A program made the translations under genes and the position numbers. From Streptomyces sp. NBC_00285 (lineage in GTDB: Bacteria; Actinomycetota; Actinomycetes; Streptomycetales; Streptomycetaceae), in contig NZ_CP108055.1 of NCBI RefSeq assembly GCF_036174265.1, positions 62,001 to 126,000 on the forward strand: 64,000 nucleotides of DNA, in the 5' to 3' direction. Every line of letters starts with the position of its first letter. Position 1 is the stretch's first letter. Under the pieces are notes generated by a model. The model was given only the letters and a program-made list of their open reading frames with translations. It did no database searches and was not told where the DNA came from. Positions 42,101-51,262 of the stretch are shown piece after piece.

Positions 42101-43546
42101 ATGTCATCTGTCATGTCGTCCGCCATGCCTTCGTTGCCTTCGTCGCCCACGGGTCCCTCCAGAACCGGTCGCCGTCTGCTGGTCGCCCTGCTCGCGATGC
42201 TCGCGACAGCAGGCTCCACCGTGGCCGAGGCCGGCACGCCGTCCGGCCCGGCGCCCGGCGCCGCGGTGAGAGCGGCCGAACCTGCGACGCCTGACCGCCC
42301 CAGCTACGACGTAAAGCTGCGCGCCGATGGCGACGGCTCCCACTGGGCGGGCCGGCAGACGGTGTCCTTCCGCAACGCCTCCAGCCGGCTCCTGCGTGAG
42401 GTGTACATACGCCTGTGGGGCAATGGCGAGGACGGCTGCGGGACATCCGGAAGACCGTCTCCCGTCCGCGTCTCCCACGTGCGCGGCGGCACTCCGGGCC
42501 GCCCCGGCGTGAAGTGCACGGCGCTGCGCATCGCTCTGCCGAGGCCGCTCGCACGCGGTGAGCGGACTGCCGTCTCCTTCGACGTGGCCCTCACCGTGCC
42601 CGCACGCAACAACCGCTTCGGCCGCGAAGGCGCGTTCCGCTTCCTGGGCAACGCGCTGCCGGTCCTCGCCGTGCACGACGCGAGGGGGTGGCACCTCGAT
42701 CCGTATGTGTCGTACGGCGAGAGCTTCTACACCCTGGCGAGCGACTTCCGGGTGCGCCTCGACCACCCGTCCGCCCTCAAGGTCCCGGCGACCGGCAGCA
42801 CATGGACCCGCACCGGCGGTACCGGGCGTACGGTCACCCACAGCGTCGCCAAGCGGGTGCGGGACTTCGCATGGGCGGCGGGCCCGTTCCGCACCGCGAC
42901 CCAGACCTCGCCCGACGGCGTGCGCGTGAAGTCGTATTGGTCGCCGAACACGCCCGCCGCCGGTGTCCGCCTCAACCGCAAGGACGGCGTCGCCGCCATC
43001 GACCGGTTCGGCAGGGAGTTCGGCCGCTATCCGTACGGCGAGATAGACCTCGTGATGACCCCCGGGTTCGCCGGCGGCATGGAGTACCCCGGCCTGGTCA
43101 TCCTCGGCACCGAGGAGGAGGGTGGCGCCACCGTCCATGAGATCGCCCACCAGTGGTGGTACGGCGTCGTGGGCAACGACGAGTACAACTCACCCTGGCT
43201 GGACGAGAGTTTCGCTCAGTACGCCAACGCGCGCTACTACCGCTGGGACGGGTTCGAGTGCTCGCCGGACGACTCCTGGCCGAGCGCCACCGCCGCGCTC
43301 ACCAACTCGATGGCCTACTGGTCTACACACCGTGGCGAGTACTTCCAGGTCGTGTACGGAATCGGCCCCTGCGTCCTGGCCGACCTGGAGCACGTCCTCG
43401 GGGCCGGCACCATGGCGCGCCTCATCAAGAAGTACGCCCACGACCACTGGTACGGCGTCTCCACCACCGTCGACTTCAAGAAGGCCGCACAGTCGATGAC
43501 GCACAGGGACCTCGGCCCCTTCTGGCGGAAGCACCGCATCCGCTGA
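42101..43546 (+). CDS. Secreted M1-family zinc metallopeptidase
   Basis: About 481 residues from ATG 42101 (other in-frame starts are close by; the ribosome binding site is weak). A signal peptide follows a Ser/Pro-rich n-region (LLVALLAMLATAGSTVAEAG). M1 motifs: GGMEYPGLV (substrate N-terminus recognition, GAMEN-like), zinc site HEIAHQWWYG and third ligand Glu in WLDESFAQYA. A Tyr for catalysis is likely in the C-terminal part (YFQVVYGIGPCVLADLE). Lacks the long C-terminal ARM domain of PepN, as do short extracellular M1 enzymes. Role: aminopeptidase scavenging. Confidence 0.88.
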   Translation: MSSVMSSAMPSLPSSPTGPSRTGRRLLVALLAMLATAGSTVAEAGTPSGPAPGAAVRAAEPATPDRPSYDVKLRADGDGSHWAGRQTVSFRNASSRLLREVYIRLWGNGEDGCGTSGRPSPVRVSHVRGGTPGRPGVKCTALRIALPRPLARGERTAVSFDVALTVPARNNRFGREGAFRFLGNALPVLAVHDARGWHLDPYVSYGESFYTLASDFRVRLDHPSALKVPATGSTWTRTGGTGRTVTHSVAKRVRDFAWAAGPFRTATQTSPDGVRVKSYWSPNTPAAGVRLNRKDGVAAIDRFGREFGRYPYGEIDLVMTPGFAGGMEYPGLVILGTEEEGGATVHEIAHQWWYGVVGNDEYNSPWLDESFAQYANARYYRWDGFECSPDDSWPSATAALTNSMAYWSTHRGEYFQVVYGIGPCVLADLEHVLGAGTMARLIKKYAHDHWYGVSTTVDFKKAAQSMTHRDLGPFWRKHRIR

Positions 43547-43570
43547 AGTCGCACTCCGCTCGCGGGTGAC

Positions 43571-43615
43571 GGGCGTACCCCGGCGGCGCCACGATGACGG
43601 TGACCGACGGGGTAC
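43571..43615. terminator. Possible terminator after the M1 peptidase
   Basis: GCGTACCCC (43571-43579) pairs with GGGGTACGC (43607-43615), 25 nt after the stop. The 27-nt loop is long. Confidence 0.35.
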
Positions 43616-43639
43616 GCGGGCAGGGCGGCGTCGTTCCGG

Positions 43640-43759
43640 CGGTGCAGTCAGACACTCGTAGAACTCGCCCCGGAAGCGTGACGCTTCTGCGAACGCTTCC
43701 CGCCGGACAGCATCAGGCAGCAGACTCACCCTCACGGCCTTCGTCGTGGTCACGTGCAC
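43640..43759 (-). pseudogene. Transposase N-terminal relic
   Basis: The minus-strand frame from GTG 43759 contains REAFAEASRFRGEFYECLTA, the opening of a widespread Streptomyces transposase group, then becomes Arg/Pro-rich noise. The rest of 43547-43888 has no gene. Confidence 0.4.
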
Positions 43760-43888
43760 CTTGATCGGAGCACAGGATCAGACGAAGGCCGCCCCCACGT
43801 CCGGCGAATCCCCATGCGAGCGAATCCGTTCGAGACGCCATTCGAGACTGTGGCACCATGTACGGCATGACGACGAACCGAAAGGTCC

Positions 43889-44287
43889 ATGCCGCGTAGA
43901 CGGCCAGGACAGATCCGTGCCGGCGCTCCCGCCAGCCACCGGACAACAGGTGCAAGGCCAGTCATCGACGGCCTGTCATCGCGTGCACTGTCCGAGATCG
44001 CCCGTCTCGAGCACACCCGCAACTATCTGCAGCCAGACGATGTCAGCACCGCTGTGGGCCTGTGGAGGAACTACGTCCACCAGCCCGAGCGGGATCTGTG
44101 GCACGACTACGAGTGGGGCAACGCGCACTGGTACTGCTGCGGCAACCCCCTCGAAGCCCGAGCCCTCCTCGACACGGTGATGCAGGCCATATCACCCCGA
44201 AGTACCCGCGAACTTCAGAAGGTTGTCAGCCGGTCAGACGCCGTCTGGAACCGTCCATCCCCGCCCTATGACGCGGACGGTCGGTAA
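43889..44287 (+). CDS. Hypothetical protein (132 aa)
   Basis: ATG 43889 (AAAGG upstream). The N-terminal 25 residues are basic and low-complexity; the conserved-looking body is SEIARLEHTRNYLQPDDVST, GLWRNYVHQPERDLWHDYEW and HWYCCGNPLEARALLDTVMQ. Rich in Trp, Tyr and His, helical, no export signal. It has the look of a conserved Streptomyces family of unknown function. The true start may lie nearer LSEIARLE. Confidence 0.6.
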   Translation: MPRRRPGQIRAGAPASHRTTGARPVIDGLSSRALSEIARLEHTRNYLQPDDVSTAVGLWRNYVHQPERDLWHDYEWGNAHWYCCGNPLEARALLDTVMQAISPRSTRELQKVVSRSDAVWNRPSPPYDADGR

Positions 44288-44360
44288 AGAACCAGCTGAG
44301 AGCCGGAGCATCGGGAGAGCCCAGGGATCCCCGTCGCCGGGGACGGGTTCAGCATTGCTG

Positions 44361-46124
44361 TCAACCGACGTCGAAGAGATTCGGCAGTCGAAGGAGGTAA
44401 CGGGTGAGGTCGTGGCGTTTGAGCTGCTCGAACTCGGGGGGCCGGTACAGCCGGGTGACGGTGCAGCGTTCCGCGGCCGAACCGATCCCGTCCAGCAGGG
44501 CGTTGACAGCCTGCCGGGCCGAGGTGTTGGCGCCTTCCATGGTGGCCAGATCGATGGGCACGGCCACATAGTCGCCGGACAGGAAGAGGTTGGGGATCTT
44601 CGTAGCCGATCGCGGACGGTGGTGGAAGGTCCCTGTCGGATGGGTGAGCAACTGCTCCTCGTTGACCGGGTTCGGAGTGCCGAGGCCGTCGACAGCCGGA
44701 TCGAGGAACCAGGAGTGCAGCACGGAGTCCTTCAGGACCGTACGGCCGCTGTCATTGAGCGCCGCCTTCAACTGCGCCCACACCTCGCGGGCGACTTCGG
44801 CGCGGGTGCACTGCTTGGCGGTCTTGCCGTACAGGATGCCCGGCTGGTCCCACTCTGAGACGTCCACGGACAGACAGTCCGCGACCGTGCCGTCGCCGAA
44901 GTCGGCAGGGAAGTCGTGGCCCGGCCAGTGCTGGGCCTGGGCGATCGCGGTCAGCGACCAGGGGGAGTCGATGAGGTCGAGGTGGCCGTGCAGTATCGGC
45001 GTACGTTCGGTCAGATAGAACTGGATGCCGGTCATCCAGTCCGTCTCCAGCCGGTCGCACTCGGCCAGTTGGGGATCGGCGGCGCGCACGGCGGAGTTCC
45101 AGGTGCGGCGCGCGTGCTCGACCGGCATGGCCGAGATGTAGTGGTCGGCGGTGACAGTCCGGCGGGCACCACCCGGGTCCTCCACGACGGCGCCGGCGAT
45201 CCGGCCCGTGTCCAGGATCAGGTCCCGTACGGTCCAGCCGATGTGGAACTCGACCCCGAGTGACTTCAGGTACGTCACCCAGGGGTCGATCCAGGCCTCG
45301 TTGGTGGGCGCGTTGAGGATCCGGTCCAGCGGTCCGTCCGCGCCCCGCCCGAGGAGGTTGAAGGCGAAGGCCTCCAGCAGGGTGGCGACGGTACGGGTGC
45401 TGGCCTCTTCCGCCTTGGTGGCCACGATGTTGCGGGTGATGCCGATGGCGAGGATCCGCTGGTAGTCGTACGACATCCGTCCGGCCCGTACGAACTCCCA
45501 CCACGGCATCTGCTCCCAGGTCTCGTCGCGGCGTTCATCGCAGCTGGTGAGGAAGACCAGGAAGCGGTTGGCGAAGTAGAGGGCCTCGTAGAGGGGGAGG
45601 TTGAAGGCGGTGTCCAGGACCGAGGTGAGGGCGCGGAGGATCTCGTCGGTGGTGAGTTCGGCCGGGGTGTTGCCGGGCCACGGAAGCGGGATCCGGATGT
45701 CCTCGCGGCCGCCCGACCGGGCGAACAGCATCTCCTTGGGGGCGACGAGGTTGTCGTGGACACCATTGGGGTTGCCGGGGAAGGGGATGCGCCGCATGGT
45801 GTCGGGCAGGTTGTGGTAGATGCCGGGGATGAAGCGGAAGCCGTGCTCCCCGGGCAGGGGCCCGCGGCCGCCCGCGGCGCTGTCCGGTACGTCCATGCTG
45901 CGGGCCTTGCCGCCCAGCGCCTTGCGTTCGTAGACCGTGACCCGGAAGCCGCGTTCGGCGAGTTCGTGGGCGGCCGTGAGCCCGGCGACGCCTCCGCCCA
46001 GTACGGCCACGGTCTGTGGGGCGGCACCGTTCCGGGCCGCGGCCCGTTGGGGGGTCGCGAGGGCGACCCCGCCGCCGGCGGCCGCGGCCGAACCCAGGAA
46101 CCCTCTGCGTGAGGTGCCGCCCAT
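44361..46124 (-). CDS. Tat-exported FAD-dependent amine-oxidase-like oxidoreductase
   Basis: 587 residues. Twin-arginine signal SRRGFLGSAAAAGGGVALA at the N-terminus. FAD motif TVAVLGGGVAGLTAAHELAE from about residue 38, then GGKARSMDVPDSA and EHGFRFIPGIYHNLPDTMRR, typical of the phytoene desaturase / hydroxysqualene dehydroxylase branch. The C-terminal FAD motif is LFLSGDYVAVPIDLATMEGA. Export together with flavin suggests folding in the cytoplasm before secretion. Substrate unknown; a hydrophobic polyene or sterol-like molecule is plausible. No carotenoid genes nearby. Confidence 0.85.
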   Translation of the reverse strand: MGGTSRRGFLGSAAAAGGGVALATPQRAAARNGAAPQTVAVLGGGVAGLTAAHELAERGFRVTVYERKALGGKARSMDVPDSAAGGRGPLPGEHGFRFIPGIYHNLPDTMRRIPFPGNPNGVHDNLVAPKEMLFARSGGREDIRIPLPWPGNTPAELTTDEILRALTSVLDTAFNLPLYEALYFANRFLVFLTSCDERRDETWEQMPWWEFVRAGRMSYDYQRILAIGITRNIVATKAEEASTRTVATLLEAFAFNLLGRGADGPLDRILNAPTNEAWIDPWVTYLKSLGVEFHIGWTVRDLILDTGRIAGAVVEDPGGARRTVTADHYISAMPVEHARRTWNSAVRAADPQLAECDRLETDWMTGIQFYLTERTPILHGHLDLIDSPWSLTAIAQAQHWPGHDFPADFGDGTVADCLSVDVSEWDQPGILYGKTAKQCTRAEVAREVWAQLKAALNDSGRTVLKDSVLHSWFLDPAVDGLGTPNPVNEEQLLTHPTGTFHHRPRSATKIPNLFLSGDYVAVPIDLATMEGANTSARQAVNALLDGIGSAAERCTVTRLYRPPEFEQLKRHDLTRYLLRLPNLFDVG

Positions 46125-46229
46125 CGCTACCCCTTACCGTAGGTAACCACCGGCGCACGAGGATATGGGCGACGCACCGATCCCGGAAGAGGGCCAACGG
46201 ATTTTGGGCCTCTTTGGCTTGATGCCGCA

Positions 46230-46442
46230 TCACCTCGGCGCACCCGACGGCGTGCGGCCAAGGCGTTCCAGATCCCACTGCGGCCGGCCGCATGCCGAGA
46301 GGCGGGGAGCGCGGTCGTGGTTGCTGCCCAGATCTTCGAGTGTTCCCTCGATGCCGAATCGCTCCGTGAGGAGGGCTGCGGCCCGCTCCTCCTCGATTGC
46401 GACCATCGGCGCCACCAGCCACTCGGCAGAGGAGATGCCCAT
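46230..46442 (-). pseudogene. N-terminal remnant of a phosphotransferase-like enzyme
   Basis: ATG 46442 with GGAGA upstream. Reads EERAAALLTERFGIEGTLED and then LGSNHDRAPRLSA, similar to the opening of APH domains found fused to class-III aminotransferases. It ends after 70 codons in unrelated sequence. Probably decayed. Confidence 0.4.
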
Positions 46443-46976
46443 CGATTTCTCCGTTCATCAGTTGGTTGACCCGCGACAGCCCGGTCATTGCGGATCGGTG
46501 AGCGTGATCAGACAGAGGTGATGCAGGGCGGCGGGCCCCGCCATCGCGCGGATCACCGAAGTGGGTTCAAAGAACAATGAGTTGGAGGTCAGCAGTGGCG
46601 TCGAGGATTTCCTCGCCGCCTCAGTCCGCCGCCACAGAGTCCACGGATGCCTCACCTGGGTGCGCACCGCGGTACTCCTGGCCCTCGGCGAGACCGTGGC
46701 GGACGATCTCCTGGTGCCCATCGGCCTACCCGTCCCGATCAACACACTCACCTGCCGCCCCCTCCCCCATGGGTGTGGGGTCCCACCGTCCGCCCGGAGG
46801 GTGGTGGCGGAGATTACGGTCCCAACAGCGGAGGTTTCGACCAACTCGGCTTCGGCACCATCACGTTCACCCGCTGACCGCAGTTGCGGGAGAAGCAGCA
46901 ACAGTCGTTCCGAAGGGAGGCACGCCGGAGCTCGTCGTGCACCTTCACGAAGACCCGGAGACGTGAGTGACACCGC
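46443..46976. other. Unresolved region, possibly a degraded gene
   Basis: Three plus-strand frames each contain short plausible phrases (SSGVEDFLAASVRRHRVHG near 46600; GGDYGPNSGGFDQLGFGTIT near 46810; ATVVPKGGTPELVVHLHED near 46910), but no frame is convincing throughout. Reads like one small gene broken by several frameshifts. Confidence 0.35.
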
Positions 46977-47020
46977 ACACGGCAGGCACGGGCGTTCACG
47001 AGGGCCCGTGCCTGCCGTGT
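46977..47020. terminator. Terminator of the polyester-hydrolase operon
   Basis: 17-bp perfect arms (46977-46993, 47004-47020) with a 10-nt loop, ending 12 nt from the stop codon of the leftward hydrolase gene. Confidence 0.75.
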
Positions 47021-47031
47021 TCCTGGTTGGG

Positions 47032-47901
47032 CTACAGCGGACAGGTGTTCAGGAAGGCGTCGGTGTTGGGGTCGTTGGGGATCGGGCAGAGGAACTGGTC
47101 GTAGCGGGTGTCGTTGTCGATGAAGCGTTTGAGCCAGGCGATGCTGTATTCGGCGACCGTGGTGTTGGCGCTGGCGAAGGTGAAGTGGTCGGCGTTGTTG
47201 AGCTCGACGAATGCCTTGTTGCGGACGCTCGTCAGCTCGTTGTAGGCGGGCAGGGCGAAGGTGTCGACAGGGGCGACGTTGTCGCCGTCGGCGCCGAAGA
47301 CCATGGTGGGTACTTTGATCTGGCTGGAGGGGTTGGTGGTGTCCCAGGGCGCCAGGGCGATGGCCGCCTTGAGCGACGGGGTGCTCGCCGCGCTCTCCAG
47401 CGTGCCGCCGCCGCCCATCGACCAGCCCATCACGGCCGACCGTTTGGGGTCGATCCTGTTCTTCACCACGCTCTGGGTCGTCAGATAGGTGAGCGCGGCG
47501 AGTTGCTGGTTGCTGCGATCGGTCGGGAAGTCCCACAGCGCGTTGCTGTCCAGGGTCATCACCACGAAGCCCTGGGAGGCCAGCCGCGGCCCGTACCAGG
47601 CGATCTCCGCCTGCGGGGCGACGAAGCCCGGCATGATGACGACGGAGCCGAAGGTGCCCTGGCTCGTGTCGAGGGGGAAATAGACGGTGCCGGTGTTGAA
47701 ACCCGCGCCACTGCCGGACGGCACGGTGACCGAGGCGACGGCGAACGGGCCGGTCTCGGCGGTGATGCTCGCCCAGGTCGGGGCGGGGCCACGCTGGTAG
47801 GGGTTGGCGGAGGCGGCCTGGGCGGGTACGGCGAGGGCGAGGGCCATCGTGACGAAGACGGCGAAGATGGCCATGAGTGCCCGGGACGGGAACAGGTTCA
47901 C
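47032..47901 (-). CDS. Secreted cutinase / PETase-like polyester hydrolase
   Basis: 289 residues from GTG 47901 (GAGG upstream). Signal peptide 1-30 (IFAVFVTMALALAVPAQAA), then the family start ANPYQRGPAPTWAS. Nucleophile Ser161 in MGWSMGGGGTL, Asp207 in GADGDNVAPV, His239 in NNADHFTF. The oxyanion-side aromatic is Phe93 (PGFVA). C-terminal Cys272 and Cys287 should form the usual disulfide. Trp160 before the Ser and the LAPWDTTN segment match Ideonella PETase more than thermophilic cutinases (which have His there), while HF after the His matches cutinases. Predicted to cleave cutin-like or aromatic polyesters outside the cell. Confidence 0.9.
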   Translation of the reverse strand: MNLFPSRALMAIFAVFVTMALALAVPAQAASANPYQRGPAPTWASITAETGPFAVASVTVPSGSGAGFNTGTVYFPLDTSQGTFGSVVIMPGFVAPQAEIAWYGPRLASQGFVVMTLDSNALWDFPTDRSNQQLAALTYLTTQSVVKNRIDPKRSAVMGWSMGGGGTLESAASTPSLKAAIALAPWDTTNPSSQIKVPTMVFGADGDNVAPVDTFALPAYNELTSVRNKAFVELNNADHFTFASANTTVAEYSIAWLKRFIDNDTRYDQFLCPIPNDPNTDAFLNTCPL

Positions 47902-47923
47902 GGGAGTCCTCTCGGACGGGCAG

Positions 47924-48586
47924 TCAGTTGGTGTAGACAGCGGGGGAACCATCGACGCTGCTGTCGACCACCGGGGCGTAGGCGGCCGTGAAGTAGCCCT
48001 TGCCGGTGCACAGCAGCGAGCCGGAGACCTTGCTGAACACCTGGTTGGTGAAGGTCAGGCCGGCATCGCTGTTGGAGGCCACCGCGGAGAGGCTGGGTGC
48101 CTGATAGACGCAGGTGGCGGAGCCCAGCAGGGTGGAGAGCACCACCGTGGTCTGTATCGCACCGCCCGAGGCCGGGGTCACCGTGACGGTGCCGTCGGAG
48201 GCGGCTGAGGTGGTGTAGGGCATGTTGTTGACGGTGATGCTCTGCACCCCGCGAACGCCGAAGACGTTGCTGGTGCAGCCGCTGAAGGTCTGGGCGGTCG
48301 CGGACTCGGTGGCGGTGCCCGGGGCGGCGGGGTTGTCCGTCACCGTGGCGGAGAGCGTCGAGCCGGTGCAGGTGATGCCGGATGTGCCGCTGCTGCTGGT
48401 GGCGAGGGCGGCCGTGGTGCCGCTCGCCAGCGAGGCGGTGAGAACGTCGCCCACGGAGACGGCGTTGCCGGCGGCGCTGCCGTAGGTGAGTACGGCGCCG
48501 TCCGCCGAGGCGGTGGTGGCGGGGAGGAGGGCCAGGGCTGTCAGCACAGCGGTGGCGGCGAGGGCGGGGACGTTGGGTCTGCGCAT
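47924..48586 (-). CDS. Secreted Ser/Thr-rich protein beside the hydrolase
   Basis: 220 residues from ATG 48586 (GAGG upstream). Signal peptide ALAATAVLTALALLPATTAS. The mature protein is Ala/Ser/Thr/Val-rich and beta-type, with four or five Cys (GITCTGSTLS, FSGCTSN, GSATCVYQA, GSLLCTGKG). No catalytic motif. Ends 22 nt before the hydrolase start, so the two are co-transcribed. Such Tat/Sec-exported proteins of unknown function recur in Streptomyces; a surface- or polymer-binding role would fit the neighbour. Confidence 0.75.
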   Translation of the reverse strand: MRRPNVPALAATAVLTALALLPATTASADGAVLTYGSAAGNAVSVGDVLTASLASGTTAALATSSSGTSGITCTGSTLSATVTDNPAAPGTATESATAQTFSGCTSNVFGVRGVQSITVNNMPYTTSAASDGTVTVTPASGGAIQTTVVLSTLLGSATCVYQAPSLSAVASNSDAGLTFTNQVFSKVSGSLLCTGKGYFTAAYAPVVDSSVDGSPAVYTN

Positions 48587-48905
48587 GCGGGAACCTCTGA
48601 CTACAGGTGTGGGTGGCGAAGGCGGGTCGCCGATCCGCCGGCTCGGGGGTGAAGGCGGTGACCCGTGCAGGGTGGCTCCCGGACTGCGGGAGCAACCGGA
48701 CCGGTACACGTCCCTGACCCGAGGGCAGGGACGCGAGCACACTTGTTGGCGGCCTTGCGGGTGCGTGACACTGTCGGCTCCAGCGGGTCTCCGACCGCAG
48801 GTCCGCCCTAGATGAAAACCTGTGAGAGTTGTAAACCTGACGGGTATTCAAGTCAAGACACTGCGTGCAAGTCGGTGCGCGCGATTTCCCGAGGAAGGAT
48901 GCGGA
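48587..48905. promoter_or_regulatory. Divergent control region between the secreted-protein/hydrolase operon and TetR
   Basis: 319 bases without a gene. It becomes AT-richer near 48810-48870, where promoters are likely. A direct repeat AAACCTG (48824-48830 and 48840 region) flanks GTGAGAGTTGT. No convincing palindrome was found, so the operator is undefined. Confidence 0.4.
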
Positions 48906-49649
48906 ATGGCAACAGGTCCGTCGGCGACGCCCGCGCCGGTGCTGCCCGGTACGCGTACGGGGCGGGAGCCGGAGCGCTCTCTACGGCGCGGACCGCGCCG
49001 TGACTCTGCCGAGGCCGTCGCCGCCAACCAGCGCGACCGGCTGCTCGACGGCTTCGTCCGGACCGTCGCCCAGCTCGGCTACGCCCAGACCCGCGTCAGC
49101 GACATCTGCCAGGCGGCGGGTGTGACCAGGCCGGTCTTCTACGAGCTCTTCAAGGGCAAGGAGGACGCCTTCCTCGCCGCCCACCGCCATGGCACCGCCA
49201 TGGTCATCAACGTCATGGAGGAGGCGCATGCCCGGACCTCCGACTGGCCCGGCGCGGTGCGTGCCGGACTCGGCGCGCTGCTCGGCACCCTCGCCGAGGC
49301 ACCCGCGTTCGCGGCCATGGCCATCGTGGAGATCGACGCGGTCGGCCCTGCCGGGTGGGACGCGCGCGAGGAGCTGCTGGCCCGCTTCCGGGACTTCTTC
49401 ACCGACGTGCCCGAGAGCGGACTGCCCATCCCCACCGAGGAGTTGGTCGACATCGTGGTCGGTGGGGTGTACTCCGCCATCCACCGGCGGATCGCCGCCG
49501 GCCGGACTGCCGAACTGCCCGGCCTGCTGCCCGGCCTGACCTTCTCCGTACTGGCCCCCTTCCTCGGCCCGCAACGCGCCGCCGTACGCCTCGCCGACCC
49601 GGCACCCTCCACCAACCCGCCGCCGGACTGTCTGGCGGCGGAGGCCTGA
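48906..49649 (+). CDS. TetR-family transcriptional regulator
   Basis: 247 residues, ATG 48906 after GAGGAAGG. A long disordered N-terminal arm (about 40 residues, Pro/Arg-rich) precedes the HTH: QRDRLLDGFVRTVAQLGYAQ, TRVSDICQAAGVTRPVFYEL, FKGKEDAFLAAH. The ligand domain is normal length. Divergent from the secreted protein/polyester hydrolase pair, so probably their regulator. Ligand unknown. Confidence 0.9.
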   Translation: MATGPSATPAPVLPGTRTGREPERSLRRGPRRDSAEAVAANQRDRLLDGFVRTVAQLGYAQTRVSDICQAAGVTRPVFYELFKGKEDAFLAAHRHGTAMVINVMEEAHARTSDWPGAVRAGLGALLGTLAEAPAFAAMAIVEIDAVGPAGWDAREELLARFRDFFTDVPESGLPIPTEELVDIVVGGVYSAIHRRIAAGRTAELPGLLPGLTFSVLAPFLGPQRAAVRLADPAPSTNPPPDCLAAEA

Positions 49650-49861
49650 CGAGGAGGGAGTACTCGACCGGGACCGCGATCCCGGGGTCGGACCTTGCCG
49701 GGGGCGAAGGCTGCTGCCGTGACCGCGCAGCGAATGGACTGCTCCAAAGAAACCTAGACCGCCGCGGAAGACCAGCGTTAGCCACCGGATTGACAAATGC
49801 GGTCCCGGGATTCCTCGGCGGATGAGCAATGGGGAAGCCAAGGGCACGGGTGCGGGCAGAG

Positions 49862-51118
49862 TCAGCCGCCGGTCGAGCGCACGCGCGAAACCGGCGGAAG
49901 AACGGGTTCCGATACCGGCCGGGAAAGCTCGCGGGGCGGCCCGGGGGCCGCGTCGGCCCGCAGAGCGAGCTCCAGCTCGAACCGGGTCTCCGAATCCCGG
50001 AGGGAATCGCCGAACAGCTTCTCCAGCTGGCGCATCCGGTACCGCACGGTCTGCGGATGGATGTGCAACCGCTGGGCGGTACCCCCTACGCTGCTCTCGC
50101 TCTGCAGCCACGCCAGCAGCGTCTCAGCCAGCCGGTAGCGCTGGGGCGTGGGAATTCCCGCCAGCGGTGCGAGAGCCCGGTACGACAGGGCCCGGACCAG
50201 CGGCTCGTCCGCATACAGGACCAGCGTCGAGAGGTGGTCGGCACACCGGATGACGCCCTCGCCGCGCAGCACACCACGCCTCATGAGTGACAGTGCGCGG
50301 GCCGCCCAGCGCAGTGAGTCCGCGATCTGGGCGAGCGGGACCGTCGGCCCGACCGCGGCGGGCCGGCCAGGGAGTGCCGCGGCGAGGGCGCGCCCGTGCG
50401 AGGGGCCGGTCGTGTCCGGGTCCGGGACGACCAGCCGAGCCGGGTGCGCGGTCATGTCCGCCAGCACTCCGGCGGGCAGCAGCAGCCGTTCGCCGTCCTC
50501 CCGCTCGGTCCCGCCCACGGCGATGACGGCGACCCGCTGCGGCAGCGGCCAGCGTGCGGCGCGGGCCAGCTCCTCGACCGCCTCCGCCGAAGCCGACGAT
50601 TCGGCGAACAGCAGGTCGAGGAGGCGCTGGCAGCGCCGTTGCAACTCACCGGTGCTGCGCAGTCGGGCTTCGGTGTGGCCTTCGGTGGCCGCCTGCATGA
50701 TCTCGTGCATGTGCGTGAAGGCCGCGTCCGCGAGCGCGGCCACCTCGCCGGAGTCCAGGGCGAGTTCGTCGGCAGCCTTCATCATGCGCCGCCACGCGGC
50801 CCGACCGCCGAGCCGGAGCGCGGCTTGCAGCACTTCGAGGCCGCGCCCCTCGCCGGACTCACCACGCCCGATCTCCTGGTAGGTGCGGACGACGTGCTCA
50901 CGGTCGCGCTCCCGGCCGGTGCCGGCGATGCGGTCCACGAAGAGCGCCAGGGCCTGTTTGACGCCGGCTCTTATGGTCCGCACGTATGCGTCGTCGGCGG
51001 GCCGCGCGTACTCGGGGACCTGTAACTGCACCTCGCGCTCGACCTCGGCGGCGATGTCGTCGAGATGCGGGCGCAGAAAATCTGCCAGCCGGTGGGGGAC
51101 AACCACGAAGGGATCCAT
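49862..51118 (-). CDS. PucR-family (CdaR-like) transcriptional regulator
   Basis: 418 residues; ATG 51118 has AGGAG upstream, favoured over in-frame codons to 51178. The N-terminal two thirds are helical (DAAFTHMHEIMQAATEGHTE). The C-terminal PucR HTH reads LAETLLAWLQSESSVGGTAQ and RLHIHPQTVRYRMRQLEKLF, then GDSLRDSETRFELELALRA. PucR proteins often control lipid or purine catabolism and, in actinobacteria, lipid metabolism genes. It lies 144 nt beyond the antigen-85-like gene in the same direction, so it may belong to, or regulate, that operon. Confidence 0.88.
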   Translation of the reverse strand: MDPFVVVPHRLADFLRPHLDDIAAEVEREVQLQVPEYARPADDAYVRTIRAGVKQALALFVDRIAGTGRERDREHVVRTYQEIGRGESGEGRGLEVLQAALRLGGRAAWRRMMKAADELALDSGEVAALADAAFTHMHEIMQAATEGHTEARLRSTGELQRRCQRLLDLLFAESSASAEAVEELARAARWPLPQRVAVIAVGGTEREDGERLLLPAGVLADMTAHPARLVVPDPDTTGPSHGRALAAALPGRPAAVGPTVPLAQIADSLRWAARALSLMRRGVLRGEGVIRCADHLSTLVLYADEPLVRALSYRALAPLAGIPTPQRYRLAETLLAWLQSESSVGGTAQRLHIHPQTVRYRMRQLEKLFGDSLRDSETRFELELALRADAAPGPPRELSRPVSEPVLPPVSRVRSTGG

Positions 51119-51262
51119 GCGGTTTGCTCCTAGCCGTCGCTCAAGCGGCACAACCGACGACGATATCCCCCCGCCCAAGTCTCCTGTTCTGTCCAGGCGT
51201 TACAAGACGGATACTGCGTGTTGTCCTTCCGTGACAAAGCCCTATGGACACCTCCCTACGGC

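Noticed and set aside
46561..47991. 476-codon plus-strand open frame over the polyester hydrolase
   Set aside because: Mostly antisense to a gene with a clear catalytic triad; only its first 100 codons are outside it, and they do not match any family.
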